Assembly (NCBI GenBank): GCA_900556845.1 | Contig: USQO01000005.1 | Span: forward strand, 1 to 54,698 | Direction of reading: 5' to 3' | Source of the DNA: an uncultured Bacteroides sp. | Lineage (GTDB): Bacteria; Bacteroidota; Bacteroidia; Bacteroidales; Bacteroidaceae | DNA length: 54,698 bases | In this document: piece after piece, positions 47,077 to 54,698 of the stretch | How the letters are laid out: every line of letters begins with the position of its first letter | Position numbering within the stretch: position 1 is the stretch's first letter | Translations under genes and position numbers: made by a program | Notes under the pieces: generated by a model | Databases searched by the model: none | Told to the model about the DNA's origin: nothing | The model's input: only the letters and a program-made list of their open reading frames with translations

Positions 47077-47394
47077 ATGGCATTGGTTATTAAAGACGAC
47101 AATTTTGAAGGATTGGTTGGCGAAGGCAAACCAGTTGTTGTAGATTTTTGGGCTCCATGGTGTGGTCCTTGTAAACAGATTGCTCCTTACATTGAGGAAC
47201 TGGCAGCAGAATACGAAGGCCGTGTAAATATAGGAAAGTGTGACGTAGACGAAAACAGCGATCTTCCTGCACAGTTTGGCGTTCGTAATATTCCTACTGT
47301 CTTGTTCATCAAAAACGGTGAAGTTGTAGACAAGCAGGTAGGTGCTACTACTAAGGCTGCTTTGGCAGAAAAGGTTGAAGCATTACTGAAATAA
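47077..47394 (+). CDS. trxA: thioredoxin
   Basis: Cytosolic disulfide reductant of 105 residues with the canonical active site WAPWCGPCKQ, the FGVRNIPTVLF cis-Pro loop and normal length. It has its own -7 box. The acidic hypothetical gene follows after 21 bases and is probably co-transcribed. Confidence 0.96.
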   Translation: MALVIKDDNFEGLVGEGKPVVVDFWAPWCGPCKQIAPYIEELAAEYEGRVNIGKCDVDENSDLPAQFGVRNIPTVLFIKNGEVVDKQVGATTKAALAEKVEALLK

Positions 47395-47415
47395 TAACTT
47401 TTAAAACTTACGACT

Positions 47416-47751
47416 ATGGGAATGGAAGACGATTTCTTGTTGGAAGATGAGGACGATGAAAAAACAATCGAGTTTATCAAAAACTATTTGCCTCAGGATT
47501 TGAAAGATAAGTTTTCGGACGATGATTTATATTATATCCTCGATCTGATTGTAGATTATTATACTACCAGTGGTTGTCTGGATGCTCAGCCTGATGATGA
47601 AGGTTACATCAACATTGACCAGGATGAAATTGTTGATTACATAGTCAAAGAGGCTGCAAAGGACGGAATGGGACCTTTCGAACCGGACGATGTATTCTTT
47701 GTAGTACAGGGAGAAATGGAATATGGAAACTCCCTGGGTCAGGTTGACTGA
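47416..47751 (+). CDS. acidic protein of unknown function, co-transcribed with thioredoxin
   Basis: A 111-residue, strongly acidic cytosolic protein (EDEDDE near the start, many Asp/Glu throughout) with about one Cys (GCLDAQPDDEG). No domain is recognised. Alternating helix and short-strand pattern suggests a compact fold. It starts 21 bases after thioredoxin and ends at a terminator, so it is the second gene of that unit and may be a redox partner or client; this is inference from position only. Confidence 0.75.
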   Translation: MGMEDDFLLEDEDDEKTIEFIKNYLPQDLKDKFSDDDLYYILDLIVDYYTTSGCLDAQPDDEGYINIDQDEIVDYIVKEAAKDGMGPFEPDDVFFVVQGEMEYGNSLGQVD

Positions 47752-47774
47752 TTCCGTTTTATAAAAGAATAATG

Positions 47775-47812
47775 AAAGAGTTGCTCTATGCAGATAGGGT
47801 GACTCTTTTTTT
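47775..47812 (+). terminator. intrinsic terminator after the trxA unit
   Basis: AAAGAGTTGC (47775-47784) pairs with GGGTGACTCTTT (47797-47808), including G-T pairs, and is followed by a T run. Confidence 0.85.
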
Positions 47813-47898
47813 ATGCCTTATTTTCATTATTTCTAGGTATTTCAAAAGCAAGAGATATCATGTTATTTTGTAGCGTCGTAAAATTAATTATTAGTAGT

Positions 47899-48405
47899 AT
47901 GAAAAAGACGTGTATAATTTATGGATCAACAACCGGTACAACTGAATCGGTTGCTGATATGATTGCCTCTAAAATGGAGATTGAGAATAACTGTGTTTAT
48001 AATGCTTCTGATTTGACACCAGACTTGATTAATCAGTTTGACGCTTTGATTTTAGGTAGCTCTACATGGGGAGACGGCGAGTTACAGGATGACTGGTATG
48101 ATGCTGTAAAAGTACTGAAAGGGATGGATTTGCAAGGTAAGGTTATTGCTTTGTTTGGTTGTGGAGATTCGGAGTCATATAGTGATACTTTCTGTGATGC
48201 AATCGGATTGTTATACGAAGAACTGAAAGCTACAGGAGGTGAGTTTGTGGGTAGTATCCCGTCATCCGATTATCAGTTTGGCGCTTCGGTAGCCGAAGTG
48301 GATGGGATGTTTGTCGGATTGCCTTTGGATGAAATGAATGAAAGTCATCTGACGGATTCCAGAATAGAAAAGTGGATTGAAACAATAAAACCATACTTTA
48401 CTTAA
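47899..48405 (+). CDS. fldA: flavodoxin
   Basis: FMN electron carrier of 168 residues starting at the ATG at 47899; an upstream in-frame ATG at 47860 adds 13 residues unlike flavodoxins and is rejected. It has the phosphate-binding loop IYGSTTGTTES, the STWGDGELQDDW loop and FGCGDSESYSDTF, with the long-chain insertion. TATTTTG (47864-47870) is a near -7 box, one base short. DUF2023 follows after 11 bases. Confidence 0.94.
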   Translation: MKKTCIIYGSTTGTTESVADMIASKMEIENNCVYNASDLTPDLINQFDALILGSSTWGDGELQDDWYDAVKVLKGMDLQGKVIALFGCGDSESYSDTFCDAIGLLYEELKATGGEFVGSIPSSDYQFGASVAEVDGMFVGLPLDEMNESHLTDSRIEKWIETIKPYFT

Positions 48406-48416
48406 TAGCTGTATTT

Positions 48417-48797
48417 ATGATTACTCCTGATATTAATCCTGTAGAATTGAAAGTCTTTTTAAATCATATATATGAATTTAAAAAAGGGGTCAGACAAATG
48501 GTACTTTATACTACAAACCGCAAGTATGAGGATTTTGCTGTTAAAAGATTGACAAGCCAGAAAATCAAGTATATTATTCAGCCAATTGATGATACGCGTA
48601 TTAATGTCTTTTTTGGAAGATCTGAATGCATAAAGGCTGTCAGTATGATGATTAACCGTCCTTTGAATGAACTGACTCCAGAGGAAGATTTTATTTTAGG
48701 GGCTTTGTTGGGATACGATATATGTGGGCAATGTAAGCGTTATTGCTCCCGGAAGAAAAATGCGATAAATTTGTGTTTGTCGCAACCGGTATCTTGA
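48417..48797 (+). CDS. DUF2023 family protein
   Basis: A 126-residue protein recognised as DUF2023, a family typically found next to flavodoxin in Bacteroidales. It has an alpha/beta N-terminal part (ELKVFLNHIYEFKKGVRQM) and a C-terminal Cys cluster CGQCKRYC with a basic tail (SRKKN), which could bind metal or take part in redox chemistry. It starts 11 bases after the flavodoxin stop, so co-expression is nearly certain. No function is established. Confidence 0.85.
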   Translation: MITPDINPVELKVFLNHIYEFKKGVRQMVLYTTNRKYEDFAVKRLTSQKIKYIIQPIDDTRINVFFGRSECIKAVSMMINRPLNELTPEEDFILGALLGYDICGQCKRYCSRKKNAINLCLSQPVS

Positions 48798-48820
48798 TTC
48801 AGTGGGTAATAATGAAAAAT

Positions 48821-48870
48821 CCCCTTATTCCTTTTGAACTCATAGAGTATGAGTACGGGGGAATAAGGGG
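48821..48870 (-). terminator. intrinsic terminator of RND system 2
   Basis: CCCCTTATTCC (48821-48831) pairs perfectly with GGAATAAGGGG (48860-48870), with an inner CTCAT/ATGAG stem; on the minus strand ATTTTTCATT follows. It lies 41 bases after the last gene of the pump operon. Confidence 0.85.
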
Positions 48871-48911
48871 TAAAATATGAGAAATTTAAAGCAAAGTATA
48901 CGTTATTAGGC

Positions 48912-50357
48912 TTAGAAGGTACCTCCTCCCAAGGCTCTGTATAGCATGACGTGTAATTTACATTTTTCTATGTTTAAATTTATACGTTCCAATTCACAGT
49001 TCAAGTATCCTTCGTCTGCAGAGAGCACTTCCAGATAACCTACAAATCCGCTGTGGAACAGTTCTTTTGCATTGTAGATAGAACGGTGGTGGATGCGGCT
49101 TTCTTCTTCTTTAAGTTCTGTGCGTTGGCGCATTTGTTCGGTGGCTGTCATCAAATCTACTACTTCCTTATAGGCATTCAGTGTAGTTTCATGGTAATTC
49201 AGCAAAGCAATTTTTTGATTGCTTTTGGCATTTTCCCACATAGCTTTGATTTCGTTCTTCTGAAAAAGTGGTGCGGTAATTCCGGCAGCCAGATTATAAA
49301 CCATTGATGCCGGAGCAGAAAACCATTTGCTAAGATTGAAAGCATTAAAACCTCCAGCTCCTCCTAAACGCAAGGACGGGTAGAATGCTTTCTTGGCAGC
49401 AGACAAGTCCGATTTGGTTGCCAGTAACTCCAATTCGGCCATTCTAATATCCGGACGCAGGCGTAATAATTGTGCCGGAATACCAGTCTCAATTGGAAAA
49501 ATATAATGATATACTTGATTGATGCTGGCTCTATAGATTTTCATAGGAAGAACTCCCATTAACTGGGCCATGGCTCCTTCTGTTTCTGCTATCTGCTGGC
49601 GAACGTCAAGCAACATTTCTTCCAGACGAAGATGTCTGGAACGGAACTGGTCGACTGATAATCGGGTAACTTCACCTTCTTTCATCAATTCGTTGGTAAG
49701 CTCAACAGATTCTTGCGTCTTTTCAATTGCCTGTTTCAAGATATTTTCCTGACTGTCTAATCCTACCAGATCGAAATAGCAGGATGCGACCTCTGAAATC
49801 AGCAGTGTTTGTGCCAGGCGTTTGGCTTCTACCGATTGCATCCATCGTGAGAACGATGCTCTTTTTTTGTCTGTCAGTTTTCCCCAGATATCGGCTTCCC
49901 AGCTGAAGTTGATCCCCAGATTCAAGTCCTTGTAAGGATCAGGAATATGTTTGTCTTTTACCAAGTCTGGAGTATTTGTGGTACTGTTTCCTACACCATC
50001 CATTGTATATTCGCCGAAACGCTGTATTCCTCCGCTTACTCCAAGTGCGACCTCGGGCAGCAAAGCTCCTTTGGCCACTTTAAGTTGAGAACGGGCAATA
50101 GAAATCTGCTCGATGGTTTTTAAAAAGCTATGGTTGTTGGCCAAGGCTGTTTCAATATAGGTAATCAACAGGGTGTCCGGGAAGAACGACTTCCATGGAA
50201 TTTTTGATATAGTGGTTGTGTCTGTGTCTTCGTATACGTACGTTTCTGGAAGCTGCATCTTTTCAGTTGGCAGCAGGGCCGGGGCTTTACACCCGGCCGT
50301 TATAAGTGTAGCAGCTACTACAAGTAGTGCTGCTATTTTATGCTTAATCCTCTTCAT
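48912..50357 (-). CDS. RND outer-membrane efflux lipoprotein, NodT/OprM type (system 2)
   Basis: A 481-residue TolC-family channel. I start at MKRIKHK (50357) because it gives a regular lipoprotein signal with lipobox ITAGC. Two OEP repeats follow, with the family blocks FSWEADIWGKLTDKKRASFSR and LLRLRPDIRMAELEL. The coding region overlaps the 3' end of the permease by 14 bases, indicating translational coupling. It is the last gene of the adaptor-permease-channel operon. Confidence 0.94.
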   Translation of the reverse strand: MKRIKHKIAALLVVAATLITAGCKAPALLPTEKMQLPETYVYEDTDTTTISKIPWKSFFPDTLLITYIETALANNHSFLKTIEQISIARSQLKVAKGALLPEVALGVSGGIQRFGEYTMDGVGNSTTNTPDLVKDKHIPDPYKDLNLGINFSWEADIWGKLTDKKRASFSRWMQSVEAKRLAQTLLISEVASCYFDLVGLDSQENILKQAIEKTQESVELTNELMKEGEVTRLSVDQFRSRHLRLEEMLLDVRQQIAETEGAMAQLMGVLPMKIYRASINQVYHYIFPIETGIPAQLLRLRPDIRMAELELLATKSDLSAAKKAFYPSLRLGGAGGFNAFNLSKWFSAPASMVYNLAAGITAPLFQKNEIKAMWENAKSNQKIALLNYHETTLNAYKEVVDLMTATEQMRQRTELKEEESRIHHRSIYNAKELFHSGFVGYLEVLSADEGYLNCELERINLNIEKCKLHVMLYRALGGGTF

Positions 50358-53300
50358 CATAAACAACTTTATTGCGGTTCAAACGTTCTGATAATAATTC
50401 AAATATTAAATAGAGTCCGGGAACCAGGAATATTCCTACAAATGTTCCTATAAACATACCTCCGGCAGCAGCCGTACCAATAGAACGGTTTCCTAAAGCA
50501 CCGGCTCCTGAAGCCATTACAAGCGGAATCAAACCGCAGATAAATGCAAATGAAGTCATCAGGATAGGACGAAGACGACTTACTGCACCTTTCACGGCTG
50601 CATCGAACGCACTCATACCCTCGCTACGGAACTGGTTGGCCATTTCTACAATCAAAATGGCATTCTTACCTAACAAACCAATCAGCATGACAAGTGCTAC
50701 CTGGGCATAAATGTTGTTTTCCAGTCCGGCTACCTGCAGGAAGAAATATGAACCAAATATACCTGCCGGTAAAGAAAGAATTACGGCAAATGGCAATAAC
50801 AAACTTTCATACTGTGCTGCCAGAAGCAGGTAAACAAACAACAGACAGATACCAAAAATCATGAAGGTTTGTCCTCCTGAATCTTTTTCTTCACGTGTAA
50901 CACCCGACCATTCGATATCGTAACCGCGAGGTAGTACTTCTTTGGCTATTTCTTCGACAGCTTGAATTACTTCACCCGAACTTACACCAGCTTCTGGTTC
51001 ACCAGTTATCAGGGCAGAAGTAAACATGTTGTAGCGAGTAATCTGGCTAGGTCCGAATATACGGTCCATGGTCAGAAAGTTTGAATAAGGAACAACATTG
51101 CCATCTGCATTTTTGGCATATAGCTTATACAAATCTTCAGGATTCATACGGTATTCTGGTGAAGCTTGAATCATAACTTTATACATCTGTCCGAACCGGA
51201 TAAAGTTTGATGAATAGAAGCTACCAATGTATGCTTGTAAAGTTTCCATGGCTTCGTCTAAGTTGACACCTAGTTTGGCTGCCTTGGCTAAGTCGACTTT
51301 TAACAGATACTGAGGGAAGTTCGGGTTAAATCCAGAAGTCACCCCTTGAATTCGAGGATCGTTATTCAGCTTTTCTACAAAGTTATCAGCTACTTCTGCA
51401 AATTCATGGAAGTCGCCCGAAGTCTTATCCTGCAAACGCAGCTCAAAACCGCTGGCATTGCCGAAGCCGGGTACAGTAGGAGGAAGGAAGAACTGAATCT
51501 CGGCATCTTTGATGTGAGAGGTTCGGTCGGCGTATACTTCCAGCAACTCATCTACTGTTTGTTCACGTTCACTCCATGGTTTCAGGTTAATCATTCCCAT
51601 ACCATAACTTGCACCTTCGGTTTCAGTCATCAAACTGTAACCGGCCAATGTAGAGATACTTTCGATTTCGTCGAAAGGAAGCAAGGCTGCCTGTATTTGG
51701 TTGAGCACCTTTTCACTACGTTCTACAGTAGCTCCCGGAGGTGTATCCACGTTTACATAGATCATACTCTGGTCTTCGTTGGGGATAAATCCTGTAGGCA
51801 GTATGCTGCTCATACCTGCAGTAGCAGCAAAGAAAAGGATCAGTGTAAGATAGGTGAGTGAGCGTCTTCCCAGATATTTGCTTAGTCCTAAGTGGTATTT
51901 ACGCTCAAATCTGTCGTATCTTCTGTTGAATACAACAAAGAAACGACGCATCAATCTAGGTTTCTTTTTACCGGGTTCTGCAGGTCTCAGCATCATGGCA
52001 CACAGTGCCGGTGACAGTGTCAAGGCATTGATACCAGAAATGACGATAGCTACAGCAAGTGTCAAAGAGAATTGGCGGTAGAATATACCTACAGTACCTT
52101 CCATAAATCCAACAGGAACAAACACGGCCGACATAACGAGTGTAATGGCAACGATTGCACCACCGATTTCTTTCATCGCTGCAACGGATGCTTTATAAGG
52201 TGAGAGACCTTCATTGTGCATTTTTACGTGTACGGCTTCTACTACTACAATGGCATTATCCACCACAATACCAATAGCCAATACCAACGCAAACAAGGTC
52301 AGCATGTTGATAGAGAAGCCAAGCATCTGCATAAAGAAGAATGTTCCTACCAGGGATACAGGCACTGCTATGGCAGGAATCAGTGTCGAACGGAAGTCTT
52401 GCAGGAAGATGTAAACCACGATAAACACAAGCAAAAAGGCTTCGAGCAGTGTTTTCAATACTGATTGAATAGAAGCATCGAGGAATCTGGAAACATCATA
52501 GGCTACATTGTAATCCATTCCGGGAGCAAAGCTGCTTTCCTTGATTTCTTCCATACGCTGCTTGATGTTTTGAATTACCTCGCGTGCATTCGATCCCGGT
52601 CGCTGTTTAATCATGATAGAAGCAGACGGACGTCCGTCTGTCATAGAAATCATGTTATAGTCTTCCGAGTCAAACTCGATGGTTGCAACGTCTTTCAGTC
52701 GGAGCAATGAACCATCCGGCATTGCTTTTAGTACGATTTCTCCGTATTCTTCGGGAGTGCTAAACTTACCGGTGTATTGCAATACATATTGTAATTGTTG
52801 AGGCAGCTTGTCAGAACTGATACCGGTTTTACCGGGTGCAGCTTCAATGTTCTGACGGCGGATGGCCTCGGTAACATCCTGAGGTACCATGTTGTATGCT
52901 GCCAGACGGTTAGGATTCAGCCATACACGCATAGCGTAGTCACGGCTACCCATAATTTCTACAAAACCTACTCCGTCAATACGTTTCAGCTCGCGCAAAA
53001 TGTTGATATCGGCAAAGTTATAAACAAATTTCTCCGTATGTGTACTGTCTACACTGTATATATTCAGATACAGCAGCATACTGTTTACCTCTTTTTCAGT
53101 AACAACACCTGCGCGGATTACTTCTTCAGGAAGTTCGTCAAGGACAGTTGTTACACGGTTCTGTACATTGACAGCAGCAACATCCGGGTCTGTTCCTACT
53201 TTAAAATATACAGTTGTCAGTGACATACCATCGTTGGTACATACGGTTGTCATATAAGTCATGCCAGGGACACCGTTGATAGCTCTTTCCAGAGGTGTGG

Positions 53301-53484
53301 CAACGGTTTTAGACATAACATCGGCACTAGCTCCAGTATAGCGGGCTGTTACAGTCACCGAGGGAGGTACGATGTCTGGAAACTGAGTGATCGGCAATGA
53401 AACAATGGCCAAAACTCCTAGACATACGATGATAACCGAGATGACAGCCGAGAGAATGGGTCTTTGTATAAAAAGTTTAAACAT
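50344..53484 (-). CDS. RND efflux permease, HAE1/AcrB type (system 2)
   Basis: A 1046-residue proton-driven exporter close to AcrB/MexB in length and layout: N-terminal helix MFKLFIQRPILSAVISVIIV, 12 predicted membrane spans and two large porter-domain loops. In span 4 the proton-relay pair reads Asp-Asn (GIVVDNAIVVVEAVH) where AcrB has Asp-Asp (D407-D408); the span-10 Lys is present (GLLGKNAILIVEMAN). The rest is intact, so it is probably functional with a modified relay. It follows its adaptor by 10 bases. Confidence 0.95.
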   Translation of the reverse strand: MFKLFIQRPILSAVISVIIVCLGVLAIVSLPITQFPDIVPPSVTVTARYTGASADVMSKTVATPLERAINGVPGMTYMTTVCTNDGMSLTTVYFKVGTDPDVAAVNVQNRVTTVLDELPEEVIRAGVVTEKEVNSMLLYLNIYSVDSTHTEKFVYNFADINILRELKRIDGVGFVEIMGSRDYAMRVWLNPNRLAAYNMVPQDVTEAIRRQNIEAAPGKTGISSDKLPQQLQYVLQYTGKFSTPEEYGEIVLKAMPDGSLLRLKDVATIEFDSEDYNMISMTDGRPSASIMIKQRPGSNAREVIQNIKQRMEEIKESSFAPGMDYNVAYDVSRFLDASIQSVLKTLLEAFLLVFIVVYIFLQDFRSTLIPAIAVPVSLVGTFFFMQMLGFSINMLTLFALVLAIGIVVDNAIVVVEAVHVKMHNEGLSPYKASVAAMKEIGGAIVAITLVMSAVFVPVGFMEGTVGIFYRQFSLTLAVAIVISGINALTLSPALCAMMLRPAEPGKKKPRLMRRFFVVFNRRYDRFERKYHLGLSKYLGRRSLTYLTLILFFAATAGMSSILPTGFIPNEDQSMIYVNVDTPPGATVERSEKVLNQIQAALLPFDEIESISTLAGYSLMTETEGASYGMGMINLKPWSEREQTVDELLEVYADRTSHIKDAEIQFFLPPTVPGFGNASGFELRLQDKTSGDFHEFAEVADNFVEKLNNDPRIQGVTSGFNPNFPQYLLKVDLAKAAKLGVNLDEAMETLQAYIGSFYSSNFIRFGQMYKVMIQASPEYRMNPEDLYKLYAKNADGNVVPYSNFLTMDRIFGPSQITRYNMFTSALITGEPEAGVSSGEVIQAVEEIAKEVLPRGYDIEWSGVTREEKDSGGQTFMIFGICLLFVYLLLAAQYESLLLPFAVILSLPAGIFGSYFFLQVAGLENNIYAQVALVMLIGLLGKNAILIVEMANQFRSEGMSAFDAAVKGAVSRLRPILMTSFAFICGLIPLVMASGAGALGNRSIGTAAAGGMFIGTFVGIFLVPGLYLIFELLSERLNRNKVVYDEED

Positions 53485-53494
53485 AAGGTCCTGT

Positions 53495-54649
53495 TTATTT
53501 AGTTGTCGTACTCATTTTAATTTCCAGTTCTTTTCTAACCTCTTCGTAAGGTATCGTATCTGTTTTCAATGTCATACCATCTTTAATGAGCTGTACACCT
53601 TCGTATACGATGGCTGTGTTAGGCTGAAAATCCTGTGTTACATAGTAATTCAGGTAACGTTCCAGTGGTTGGAAACTTCTAACCTTAGCAGTTCCATTTT
53701 CCGATGCGATGTAAACATATGTAAAATCCTGAATTTCGAAAGTCGATTTCTGTGGAACCATGTACACATTCTCCATACGTGTCATCATACGCAGTTTACC
53801 AGTTACGCCATGTTTCAACAGGCCTTCCGGATTAGGAAAACGTACGCGGAAAGCAATAGAGCCGGTACCCCGTTCAAAATCTCCTTCCACTGTTTCCAGT
53901 CTGCCTTTATGGGCATAGATAGATCCGTCCGGGAGTACCAGTTCTACATTGTCTACTTGTTGGTTGTTTTCGCCTTTTAATTCAGCTCTTTTAAATTTCA
54001 GATATTCACTTTCGTTTACGCGATAGTATGCAAAGATTTCGGATATGTCGCTGACCGTGGTCAGGAGGCTTTCGGGATTGACCAAACTACCAGTCTTATA
54101 AGGTATGCGGTCTATGTACCCACTGAAAGGAGCCATAATCGTAGTATATGTGTAATCCATTTGTGAGCGTTGCATTTTAGCTTTAGCCTGTTCTACTTTC
54201 ATGCTGGCAACTTCCATTTCCTTATTCACTTGTTCTAGACGGATAGGTGACAGAATTTGTTTGTCAACCAAACGCTTAACACGTTCAGCCTCATATTTGG
54301 CCATATCAAACTCTGCCTGAGCTTGCTTGTAGCTTGCCTGAGCTTCTTTTAATGCTTCGTTGTATCCTTCCGAACTTAATTGGAATAAAGGCTGTCCTTT
54401 CTCTACCAGCTGACCTTCATCGACAAATATCTTTTCTACAAAACCTTCCACTTTAGGTTTTACTTCTACGAATTGTATAGCTTGGATATCAGCTACGTAT
54501 GAACGGGGTAACTCAATGTTAGTCGGTTGAAGAACTGTTATCGGTATCAGCTCATTACTTTCAGTCTGCTCTTTTCCTGTAGACTGGCATGCTGTTAATG
54601 CTCCCAACAGAATTGGGAGTACAGACGTCTTTTGAAAAGTAAAATTCAT
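53495..54649 (-). CDS. RND periplasmic adaptor lipoprotein (MFP, system 2)
   Basis: A 384-residue membrane-fusion protein with lipobox LTAC (Cys21), so it is lipid-anchored, unlike the adaptor of system 1. It shows the lipoyl halves (EVKPKVEGFVEKIFVDEGQLVEKGQ and IMAPFSGYIDRIPYKTGSLV), a helical hairpin with strong coiled-coil character (about 95-165) and beta-barrel/membrane-proximal domains. First gene of the operon. The 49 bases left in the window upstream show no clear promoter. Confidence 0.94.
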   Translation of the reverse strand: MNFTFQKTSVLPILLGALTACQSTGKEQTESNELIPITVLQPTNIELPRSYVADIQAIQFVEVKPKVEGFVEKIFVDEGQLVEKGQPLFQLSSEGYNEALKEAQASYKQAQAEFDMAKYEAERVKRLVDKQILSPIRLEQVNKEMEVASMKVEQAKAKMQRSQMDYTYTTIMAPFSGYIDRIPYKTGSLVNPESLLTTVSDISEIFAYYRVNESEYLKFKRAELKGENNQQVDNVELVLPDGSIYAHKGRLETVEGDFERGTGSIAFRVRFPNPEGLLKHGVTGKLRMMTRMENVYMVPQKSTFEIQDFTYVYIASENGTAKVRSFQPLERYLNYYVTQDFQPNTAIVYEGVQLIKDGMTLKTDTIPYEEVRKELEIKMSTTTK

Positions 54650-54698
54650 AAGATTAAAAAGAAAAAGTTTTAAGTAAGTAATAAAATAGAAGATGGTT

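Noticed and set aside
1..54698. CRISPR arrays, rRNA operons and integrative-element modules
   Set aside because: No regularly spaced repeats, rRNA sequence, relaxase, conjugation or phage structural genes were found. The lone recombinase is better explained as an invertase.

Overview
The window is a 54.7 kb piece of a Bacteroidales chromosome, most likely Bacteroides, Phocaeicola or a close relative. The grounds are two SusC/SusD outer-membrane pairs, Bacteroidetes-type housekeeping genes (RsmI without a C-terminal domain, type II thymidine kinase, DUF4834, DUF2023, DUF4954) and start-proximal promoters of the form TTTG-N19-TAnnTTTG in place of sigma70 boxes. Nothing in the sequence fixes the species.

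Layout. 1-5 kb: 5' part of a tRNA-Lys (minus), a secreted linear-amide (bile-salt/penicillin-type) hydrolase, an AI-2E family transporter with thymidine kinase, rsmI and a coiled-coil lipoprotein. 5.3-17.9 kb: the accessory core of the window. SusD1/SusC1 (minus) and SusC2/SusD2 (plus) flank a 3.5 kb segment that encodes a tyrosine recombinase and an AAA/PD-(D/E)XK protein. 17.9-24.8 kb: hflX, a DUF4954 beta-helix protein, a TlpA-like thioredoxin protein and class I fumarase. 24.8-32 kb (minus): an APC amino acid permease and a tripartite RND pump. 32-36.2 kb: M28 peptidase, rsgA, frr, a histidine phosphatase and pyrH. 36.4-37.9 kb: a small accessory pocket with an Abi_2/HEPN protein, a decayed IS30 transposase and a complete tRNA-Lys. 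38-43 kb: MATE exporter, birA, yraN, a small ribbon-helix-helix-like protein, tadA, DUF4834, pssA and psd. 43.2-48.8 kb: dnaE, thioredoxin, an acidic hypothetical protein, flavodoxin and DUF2023. 48.9-54.7 kb (minus): a second RND pump.

The main discovery is that the SusC/SusD region reads as an invertible expression switch. SusC1 has a signal peptide, an N-terminal domain and an upstream region. SusC2 lacks all of these, and its homology to SusC1 begins abruptly at a 21-bp sequence that is identical in both genes, in inverted orientation and in the same reading frame (9918-9938 and 13422-13442). Recombination there would move the promoter and the first 67 SusC1 codons onto SusC2, giving a 1043-residue protein and silencing SusC1/SusD1. 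The recombinase sits inside the segment. SusC shuffling by inversion is known in Bacteroides fragilis; this binary layout, with an AAA/PD-(D/E)XK gene riding inside, is a specific testable case.

Elsewhere most genes are housekeeping. Secondary points of interest are an intrinsic terminator directly in front of the first RND operon, an Asp-to-Asn change in the proton-relay pair of the second RND permease, and the Abi_2 gene beside the IS30 remnant at the tRNA-Lys.
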